From positions 14,108-60,416 of the forward strand of contig JBBDQS010000002.1 in the NCBI GenBank assembly GCA_040905805.1: DNA of 46,309 bases. Direction: 5' to 3'. The stretch comes from Egibacteraceae bacterium (GTDB lineage: Bacteria; Actinomycetota; Nitriliruptoria; Euzebyales; Egibacteraceae). A program made the position numbers and the translations under genes. Shown in pieces: positions 41,038 through 46,309 of the stretch (the stretch's first letter is position 1; the number at the start of each line of letters is the position of its first letter). Below the pieces are notes generated by a model, which saw only the letters and a program-made list of their open reading frames with translations, had not been told where the DNA came from and made no database searches.

Positions 41038-42093
41038 TCAGGTCGCGACGACGTCGGCGAACGTGGGACCCTCGGGACGTTCGAGCTGCTCCAGCGTGCA
41101 GTCGGTCGGGTCCTTGTCGGGCCGCCAGCGCTCGAAGCGGGTGGCGTGGCGGAAGCGGTCGCCGGTCAGCTGGTCGTAGCTGATCTGGCACACAAGCTCC
41201 GGGCGCACCGGGACCCACGACAGGTCCTTGCCGGCGGACCAGCGGCTCTCCGCGCCCGGGGCGCGCACCGCCCCGCCGCCGCCCAGGGCGGCGTCCTCGG
41301 CGGTGACGGTCAGGGGCCGCAGCCGCTCGAGCAGGGCAACCCGGTCGGTGTCACCGAAGCCCGAGCAGTGCCCGATGAAGTGCAGATCACCCCTGTCGTA
41401 CAGCCCGAGCAGCAGCGAGCCGATGCGGTCGCCCTCCTTGTGCACGCGGTAGCCGCCGACCACCACGTCGGCATCACGGCGGTGCTTGACCTTGACCATC
41501 GCGCGCTTGCCCTCCTGGTACACCCCGTCGAGGGCCTTGGCGACGATGCCGTCGCAGCCCGACGACTCGAACTCGTCGAACCAGCGTCGACCCTCCTCGA
41601 CGTCGGTCGTGGACAGGGTCAGGTGCCAGCGGGCGGGCCCCTCGGCGGGTTCCCCGAGGGCGGCGACCAGGGCGGAGAGGCGCTCCCGGCGCTCGGCGAA
41701 GGGGCGCTCCCGCAGGTCCTCGCCGTCCACGGCCAGCAGGTCGAAGGCGACCAGCTCGGCCGGTGTCTGCTCGGCGAGCAGCCGGATGCGGCTATCGGCG
41801 GGGTGGATGCGCTGCTGCAGGGCATCGAAGCTGGTCTGCCCGTCCACCACGAGCACGATCTCGCCGTCCACGACCGCCCCGCCGGGCAGCCGCTCGAGCG
41901 CCGGCGCGAGCTCAGGGAAGTAGCGCAGCAGCGGACGCTGCTTGCGGCTGTCCAGGCGCGGCTCGGGCCCGCCCCAGGCGAGGGCACGGAACCCGTCCCA
42001 CTTCGGTTCGTACGCCCAGCCCGGCGGATCGGGCAGGGTGGTGCGGACCCGAGCCTCCATGGGCGTGCGGGGCGCCTCGAACGGCCACGTCAC
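41038..42093 (-). CDS. ligC: ATP-dependent DNA ligase, LigC-like
   Basis: The 351-aa product is a minimal ATP-dependent ligase: adenylation motif I is YEPKWDGFRAL (catalytic Lys about 33), then DGEIVLV, FDLLAVDGEDL and VKVKHRRDADVVVGGYR (motifs IV-V). A short OB-fold domain (residues about 230-350) follows, ending with YDQLTGDRFRHATRFERWR. This size and the lack of extra domains match mycobacterial LigC. It seals nicks in repair rather than replication. GTG 42,093 overlaps the SDR stop by 4 nt (GTGA), so it is translated with that gene. It is divergent from the stand-alone 5'-3' exonuclease. Confidence 0.92.
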   Translation of the reverse strand: MTWPFEAPRTPMEARVRTTLPDPPGWAYEPKWDGFRALAWGGPEPRLDSRKQRPLLRYFPELAPALERLPGGAVVDGEIVLVVDGQTSFDALQQRIHPADSRIRLLAEQTPAELVAFDLLAVDGEDLRERPFAERRERLSALVAALGEPAEGPARWHLTLSTTDVEEGRRWFDEFESSGCDGIVAKALDGVYQEGKRAMVKVKHRRDADVVVGGYRVHKEGDRIGSLLLGLYDRGDLHFIGHCSGFGDTDRVALLERLRPLTVTAEDAALGGGGAVRAPGAESRWSAGKDLSWVPVRPELVCQISYDQLTGDRFRHATRFERWRPDKDPTDCTLEQLERPEGPTFADVVAT

Positions 42094-42842
42094 GACAGGT
42101 CGCGCAGATCGGTGATCGCCCCGTTGTCGAGGTCGCGGTCGAGCAGCGCCCAGATGCCGGCCGCCGCATCCGCGGGCTCGGTGAGCTGGCCGGACTCGTG
42201 CTTGTCGATGAACTTTCCCACCTGCGGGAAGTCGGCCTCGTCCATCGTGCGCATGTACGCCTGCATGCCCGTGTCGACCACCCCGGGGGCCACCGCCAGG
42301 ACGCGCGTACGGCCGCCACGCCGATCCTGCTCGGCGCCGGCGGCCCGCACCCACATGTCCACGGCGGCCTTGCCCGCCGAGTAGCTCGTCCAGCCCTCGT
42401 AGGGGCTCGAGGCGGCCCCCGACGTGAGCATGACCACGACGGCCTCGCCGGCGAAGCCGGACGCCTTGACAGCGGTGAGGAAGCCGTGGCCGAGCGCTTG
42501 GGGCGCGGCGGAGTTCAGCAGCACGTTGCGGCGGTACGCGGCCGAGTCGACCTCGCCGGCGAACCCGATGGGGTCGATCGTGCCGGCGTTGTGCACCAAC
42601 ACCGCGCGCTGCCCGGCGAAGTCGGCCAGCTGCGCCCTCATGTGCGCCTCGACGACCGCCCATGACTGCGGGTCCGACAGGTCGGCGGGCAGGTGTTCGA
42701 TGACCGAGCCCTCGGGCGGGGTCGCCGACGGCCCGGAGCGGGAGACGTCGATGATGCGGGCGTCGGGGTAGGGCACGGACGCGGCCAGCGCTGCGCCGAT
42801 GCCGCTTGACGCGCCGGTGATCCAGGTGATCGTGTCAGCCAT
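42090..42842 (-). CDS. Short-chain dehydrogenase/reductase
   Basis: The 250-aa product has the SDR cofactor motif TGASSGIGAALA (residues about 9-20), the NAG motif (HNAGTIDPIG), and the active-site Ser (LTSGAASSP) and YSAGKAA (Tyr and Lys, about 150-154). The family resembles sepiapterin-reductase-like enzymes (VAPGVVDTGMQAYMR). The substrate is unknown. TAGCAT (minus strand, 42,855-42,850) ends 7 nt before the ATG. The ligase gene is coupled to it by a 4-nt overlap, an unusual pair for a redox enzyme. Confidence 0.9.
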   Translation of the reverse strand: MADTITWITGASSGIGAALAASVPYPDARIIDVSRSGPSATPPEGSVIEHLPADLSDPQSWAVVEAHMRAQLADFAGQRAVLVHNAGTIDPIGFAGEVDSAAYRRNVLLNSAAPQALGHGFLTAVKASGFAGEAVVVMLTSGAASSPYEGWTSYSAGKAAVDMWVRAAGAEQDRRGGRTRVLAVAPGVVDTGMQAYMRTMDEADFPQVGKFIDKHESGQLTEPADAAAGIWALLDRDLDNGAITDLRDLS

Positions 42843-42849
42843 GGCGATG

Positions 42850-42904
42850 ATGCTAGCGATAAGACGGCGGGGGGGACAACGCCGTGCGTGCGTGACCGTA
42901 TCCT
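42850..42904. promoter_or_regulatory. Divergent leaderless promoters (SDR-ligase and exonuclease)
   Basis: The 68-nt gap has a minus-strand TAGCAT (42,855-42,850), 7 nt before the SDR ATG, and a plus-strand TATCCT (42,899-42,904), 6 nt before the exonuclease ATG. Neither gene has a ribosome site in this space. Confidence 0.45.
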
Positions 42905-42910
42905 GGCGCC

Positions 42911-43765
42911 ATGCGGCTTCTGCTGGATACCTCGAGTCTGCTCTACCGGGCCTTCTTCGCGTTGCCGGCGTCCATCACCGCCCCGGACGGCACCCCCGTC
43001 AACGCGGTCCGCGGCTACCTGGACATGACGGCTCGTCTGGTTGTCGACCGTGGACCCGACGAGGTCGTGCACGTCTTCGACGACGACTGGCGGCCGGCGC
43101 CACGCGTGGCGGCGTATGCCGGATACAAGAGCGCCCGAGCCGAGGAGCCCGCCGAGCTCACCGGCCAGTTCGCGCTCCTGCCGACGGTGCTCGACGCCTT
43201 CGGCCAGGTGCAGGTGCACGCCCCGGGGTGGGAGGCCGACGACGCGATCGGTGCGCTGTGCCACGCCGCCGCGGGCGACGAGCGCATCGCCGTGGTCACC
43301 GGCGACCGTGACCTCCTCCAGCTCGTGCGCGACCCCCACGTGCGGGTGCTGTTCACCGTCAAGGGGGTCTCGGAGCTGGCCGACTTCGACGAGGCCGGCG
43401 TCCAGTCCCGCTACGGTGTTCCGCCATCGCGATACGTGGACTACGCGATCCTGCGCGGTGACCCCTCCGACGGGCTGCCCGGAGTGCCCGGGATCGGGGA
43501 CAAGACAGCGCGCACGCTGGTGGCGGCCTACCCCGACCTCGAGGCGCTGCTCGCCGATGCGCAGGCCCAGACCCCCCGCATGGCCGAGCGGCTCGCCGTC
43601 GCCGGGCCCTACGTCGAGGCGATGCGCTCGGTCGTGCCCGTTGAGACCGGGGTGGCCCTCACCACCCGCGCGGGACGCCGTGATGACGCCCTGCTGGACG
43701 ACCTGGCCGCCCGCCACGGCCTGGAAGGCCCGATCGGGCGCCTGCGGGAGGCGCTCGATGCCTAG
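42911..43765 (+). CDS. Stand-alone 5'-3' exonuclease (PolA N-terminal type)
   Basis: The 284-aa product is the FEN-like 5'-3' exonuclease domain of Pol I without a polymerase. Conserved metal-binding segments are LLLDTSSLLYRAFFAL (Asp about 6), WEADDAIGALC, VTGDRDLLQLV, and the helix-hairpin-helix DPSDGLPGVPGIGDKTA (about 185-205). It removes 5' flaps and RNA primers. Mycobacteria also carry such a solo gene (Rv2090). It is divergent from the LigC-type ligase unit, and its 3' end overlaps the lipoprotein gene by 8 nt. Confidence 0.92.
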   Translation: MRLLLDTSSLLYRAFFALPASITAPDGTPVNAVRGYLDMTARLVVDRGPDEVVHVFDDDWRPAPRVAAYAGYKSARAEEPAELTGQFALLPTVLDAFGQVQVHAPGWEADDAIGALCHAAAGDERIAVVTGDRDLLQLVRDPHVRVLFTVKGVSELADFDEAGVQSRYGVPPSRYVDYAILRGDPSDGLPGVPGIGDKTARTLVAAYPDLEALLADAQAQTPRMAERLAVAGPYVEAMRSVVPVETGVALTTRAGRRDDALLDDLAARHGLEGPIGRLREALDA

Positions 43766-44255
43766 GCGACTGGTGGCCGCGCTGGCCATTGCGGTCCTGG
43801 CCCTGGGCGGGTGCGGTGAGCCCGACGTCGACCTCGATCTGCCGGCACGGGCGCCCGACCAGCACATCCTGGACACCGCCGGCGTCCTCGACGGCTCGGA
43901 CGTCGCCGAGCGCCTGGACGCGCTCGCCGACGAGGGGCTGGACATCGTCGCGGTCACCTACGAGACGCCGCGGGCGAGCCTGGGGGAGAGCCGGCGTGCC
44001 GGGCAGCTGGTCGTCGAGGAGTGGGGCGCCGACATCGCCCTGGTCGCCGTCGCGGCCCCCGACAACTTCACCAGCACCGACGACCGGACCCGTGAGCGGT
44101 TCTTCGGCCTCGAGCCCGCCGGCACCGTCACCGTGCCGCGGGGGCTGCGCGAACGCGTCGCGGAGGAGCGGGCGCCGGTGCTGGCCGAGGTCAACGACTG
44201 GCCGGGTGTCTTCGCCATGGCCATCGACGAGATCGAGCGCGAGCTGGTCGAGTGA
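43758..44255 (+). CDS. Lipoprotein with TPM/TLP18.3-like domain
   Basis: The 165-aa product has a lipoprotein signal (LALGGC, Cys about 18) and a TPM-type domain on the outer face: HILDTAGVLDGSDVAERLDA (about 33-52), LDIVAVTYETPRAS and VVEEWGADIALVAVAAPDN. In larger TPM proteins this fold is a putative phosphatase or thylakoid/envelope factor; the protein here is a short form. ATG 43,758 lies inside the exonuclease gene end. It overlaps the next gene by 4 nt (GTGA), so the run is probably one transcript. Confidence 0.75.
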   Translation: MPRRLVAALAIAVLALGGCGEPDVDLDLPARAPDQHILDTAGVLDGSDVAERLDALADEGLDIVAVTYETPRASLGESRRAGQLVVEEWGADIALVAVAAPDNFTSTDDRTRERFFGLEPAGTVTVPRGLRERVAEERAPVLAEVNDWPGVFAMAIDEIERELVE

Positions 44256-44716
44256 GGCTCGAGGAGCTGGAGGCGGTGTGCCGGGAGGCGGCCCGGGGGG
44301 TCGTGGAGCGGGAGGGGCGGCCCGTGCCCGCCGCGGTGGTGCTGCCTCTGCCCGACACCAACAAGGTCACCACCTTCCCCGACTTCCCCGCCGACGACGC
44401 GGGACGCGCCGCGCTGCTCGAGCGCTTCGCCGCCGACGCGGTGCGCCCGGCCAACGCCTCCTGCTTCGGCTTCCTGGCGGAGGCGGCCCTCGACGCGGGT
44501 GACGGTGCTCAGGTGGACGTCGTGGTCGTGGCCTACTCCGCCCGCCACCATCACGGCCACGTCACCGCGGCGCCGCTCGACACCGACGGCGTCGGTGCGT
44601 TCACCCCGGCCGAGGAGCTCGACCCGGCGGCGATGCCCTTCCTCGCCCCGCTCCAAGAGGCGGTGGACGCCGCGGGGCCGCCCGATGCCCTCGGCGGGGT
44701 GCTCCCGACCGACTGA
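44252..44716 (+). CDS. Conserved hypothetical protein
   Basis: The 154-aa product has no clear signal peptide or membrane segment. Residues 20-60 (VPAAVVLPLPDTNKVTTFPD then FPADDAGRAALLERFAADAV) and 60-110 (ANASCFGFLAEAALDAG and VVVVAYSARHHHGHVTAAPL) suggest an alpha/beta fold. I cannot assign a family. A GTG start overlaps the lipoprotein gene by 4 nt. A GACC tetranucleotide run at the stop may vary in length. Confidence 0.6.
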   Translation: MRLEELEAVCREAARGVVEREGRPVPAAVVLPLPDTNKVTTFPDFPADDAGRAALLERFAADAVRPANASCFGFLAEAALDAGDGAQVDVVVVAYSARHHHGHVTAAPLDTDGVGAFTPAEELDPAAMPFLAPLQEAVDAAGPPDALGGVLPTD

Positions 44717-45004
44717 CCGACCGACCGACCGGTGAGGCGCTGGTGGACGATGGCACCGGCTACGGCCGAGCCGGTCGCCGCGTTCGTCGCCGGGGCCGCC
44801 GGCGGGACGTGCCCGGTGTGGCGGTCGCGCGACCGTCAGCTGCCCCGCCGAAGCCGGCCGCGGGAAACCCGGGCCTCGGGCCGCTCCATGCCGTCCGTGA
44901 CGCCCGCCTCCCATGCGGATTCCCGCGCGGGCGCGGGAATCCCGGGCCTCCGGGCGATGGCGGACGTCCAGGGCGGGTCGATACCCGGCTGGTGGCGTGC
45001 CCGG
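44717..45004. other. Convergent gap with hairpins and direct repeats
   Basis: No gene is visible. A (GACC)n run lies at 44,708-44,731. GGCGGTCGCGCGACCGTC (44,820-44,837) is an imperfect version of the first stem of repeats A-C. A 12-bp stem with arms GGATTCCCGCGC/GCGCGGGAATCC lies at about 44,917-44,942. CGCGGGAAACCCGGGCCTC (44,859) recurs as CGCGGGAATCCCGGGCCTC (44,932). The gap separates two convergent genes, so bidirectional termination is likely. Confidence 0.45.
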
Positions 45005-45388
45005 TCATGTCACGGCGAACAGCAGGGCCGCCCCGGCCAGCAGGACCGCCACGCCCACGCGCAGGCACGCGCGGCTGAAGGTCTGCCGGTACTCCCGTTG
45101 CGCGGCGGAGTACGCGCGATCCGCCTGGGCGGTCGCCCGCAGGGCCGCCGCCCCCGCCGGGGTCACCCTCCCGCCGAGCCGGCCACCGCCATCGGTTGCG
45201 GGGGCCCTGGGCGGGTCGCGCAGCGCCCGGTACGCCACGTTGGCGCGACGAGCGGTCTCCGCGGCCACCGGGTCCCCCGGACGGCGGTCCGGGTGGTGGT
45301 CGCGCATGACCCGCAGGTACGCGGCGCGGATCTCCTCGGGGCCGGCGTCGGGGCGCACCCCGAGGGCCAGGTGGTGGTCGGTCGGCAT
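45005..45388 (-). CDS. J-domain (DnaJ-like) protein with C-terminal membrane segment
   Basis: The 127-aa product starts with a J domain: HHLALGVRPDAGPEEIRAAY then LRVMRDHHPDRRPGD, with the HPD loop at about 31-33 that stimulates Hsp70 ATPase. Helix IV is TARRANVAYRALRD. There is no Gly/Phe or zinc-finger region. Residues about 108-126 (CLRVGVAVLLAGAALLFAVT) are a C-terminal membrane anchor, so it probably recruits DnaK to the membrane. ATG at 45,388. Confidence 0.85.
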   Translation of the reverse strand: MPTDHHLALGVRPDAGPEEIRAAYLRVMRDHHPDRRPGDPVAAETARRANVAYRALRDPPRAPATDGGGRLGGRVTPAGAAALRATAQADRAYSAAQREYRQTFSRACLRVGVAVLLAGAALLFAVT

Positions 45389-45412
45389 CGGGCGCCAGCG
45401 TAGCGGCGGACC

Positions 45413-46309
45413 TCACCAGTAGCGGTGGCGCGACAGCGCCGCGCGTGGAGCGCGACGTGCGGGCCGGCGGACCAGGCCCGCACGCATGCCGGCCAGCACG
45501 AGCCGGATCACCCGCCCCCGTTGGCCGGCGTAGGGCGCCAGCAACGCCAGCATGCCGGCGTCCGTCCAGGCGCCGTCAGGGCCGTCGCCCGGGCCGCCGT
45601 CGAGGGCGCCGCCCACCAGGCTCGGCAGGTGGTAGTCGCCGACGCTGACCGCGTCCGGGTCACCGAGGGCCAGACGGGTCTCCCCGCTGGTCCACACGCC
45701 CACGCCGGGCAGCGCGCGCAGGCGCCGGTCCAGCAGTGCCCAGTCGCCGACCACCGCCTCCAGGCGGTGGTCGGCGACGGCACCGGCGTGCAGGGCCCGC
45801 GCCCCCCGCAGCGACACCCCGCACCGGCGCAGCGACCAGGCCGGTGTCGCGCCCAGACGGGCCGCGGTCGGCCAGCACCACAGGTCGCCGGCCGCCGCGG
45901 GCTCGCCGACCATGGCCGCGAGCTGGGCGGTCGACCGGACCGCTTCGAGGCTCTGGACCAGCTGGGCGATGACGGCCCGCCCCAGCGCCTCCCCCACGCG
46001 GGGCATGCGCGAGAGCACCGGCGCGCCCAGCCTTGCGTACAGCCCCCGCAGCGTCACGTGCGGCACGACCAGCTCGCCGAACCCTTCGGCCGAGTCGTGC
46101 CCGCCCGTCCAGGCGACCGCCGCCGCCAGCGCCTGCTCGACGGCGTCGGCCGGGGTGGGGGCCGGTCCCCAGACCTCGCAGGCCACGCCGTCATGCGTCG
46201 GGCGGGCCGCCAGCACCAGGGGCCCGCACGGGCCGGGCTCGGCCCGGCGGACGGTGCCCCCGGGCCCGCGCGCGGCCCACCCCCGCTGTCGGACGACGGC
46301 CGGATCGGC
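45413..46309 (-). CDS. AlkA-like DNA-3-methyladenine glycosylase, partial (N-terminus off window)
   Basis: The frame is open to the window edge, and 299 codons are visible. The C-terminal half is a HhH-GPD fold: a helix-hairpin-helix-like LRALPGVGVWTSGETRLALG (with the GVG and the usual catalytic Asp position in DPDAVSVGDYHLP), then LLAPYAGQRGRVIRLV. The first 150 residues form an N-terminal domain of the type found in actinobacterial AlkA homologues. It removes alkylated bases. The annotated-looking GTG at 46,216 is not the start: homology and the open frame continue upstream. No metal or zinc site is seen. Confidence 0.8.
   Translation of the reverse strand, partial: ADPAVVRQRGWAARGPGGTVRRAEPGPCGPLVLAARPTHDGVACEVWGPAPTPADAVEQALAAAVAWTGGHDSAEGFGELVVPHVTLRGLYARLGAPVLSRMPRVGEALGRAVIAQLVQSLEAVRSTAQLAAMVGEPAAAGDLWCWPTAARLGATPAWSLRRCGVSLRGARALHAGAVADHRLEAVVGDWALLDRRLRALPGVGVWTSGETRLALGDPDAVSVGDYHLPSLVGGALDGGPGDGPDGAWTDAGMLALLAPYAGQRGRVIRLVLAGMRAGLVRRPARRAPRAALSRHRYW

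Noticed and set aside
40960-42384. 474-codon plus-strand ORF
   Set aside because: It is antisense to the ligC-like gene, which has motif I and OB-fold segments.

Overview
The window is about 46 kb of very GC-rich DNA with tightly packed, often overlapping genes, many GTG/TTG starts, mycobacterial-type gene order and a mycobacterial-type CmtR metal sensor. This points to a high-G+C Actinomycetota chromosome. The lineage below phylum is not proven by the sequence; a deep-branching class such as Nitriliruptoria is only a guess.

Layout. 1-1,300 is a scar region: the start of a secreted RD-repeat protein, the 3' end of an IS3-type transposase and the 3' end of a TetR regulator. 1,397-16,247 is a long forward housekeeping block: an anchored M23-like protein, pyrG, a Nudix hydrolase, a membrane protein, ald, xerD, a DksA-like zinc finger protein, deoA, scpA-scpB, an RluB-type pseudouridine synthase, aroH-tyrA-aroA, cmk and der. 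Its backbone matches the pyrG-Nudix-xerD and scpA-scpB-rluB-cmk-der order of mycobacteria. 16,250-24,700 is accessory and decayed: a DNRLRE-like surface protein, a 52-aa DUF6131 protein, a sortase remnant, a frameshifted PAS-GGDEF-EAL gene, a small Cys-containing unknown, a PadR/membrane-protein pair, a mycothiol-type isomerase homologue, a CmtR-CDF metal module and an integrase remnant beside a tRNA-Pro(GGG) gene.

24,850-34,668 is a second conserved forward block: pgsA-like, DUF881, small basic protein, DUF881, gcvH, a GarA-like FHA protein, FtsR-like MerR, a D,D-carboxypeptidase, a bifunctional nuclease, a second MerR, then gcvPA and gcvPB. It mirrors the mycobacterial pgsA2-to-gcvB region, with an inserted carboxypeptidase and a two-gene glycine decarboxylase. 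34,672-46,309 holds DNA repair genes (Nei2-type glycosylase, LigC-type ligase, stand-alone 5'-3' exonuclease, AlkA-like glycosylase), metabolic genes (pepA, gpmA, acyl-ACP desaturase, HAD phosphatase, SDR), a TetR regulator, two lipoproteins, a J-domain protein and one unknown.

The most unusual signal is a family of about 80-bp structured repeats. Three good copies (16,262; 24,599 inverted; 40,253) and one decayed copy (20,141) lie in intergenic gaps, three of them between convergent genes. Each good copy carries two stem-loops, and one base pair of the second stem is swapped between copies, as expected for a structure under selection. Other signals are a pair of overlapping palindromes in the desaturase promoter, an operator over the CmtR start codon, and many genes whose TANNNT -10 box lies only 6-11 nt before the start codon, which suggests frequent leaderless transcription.
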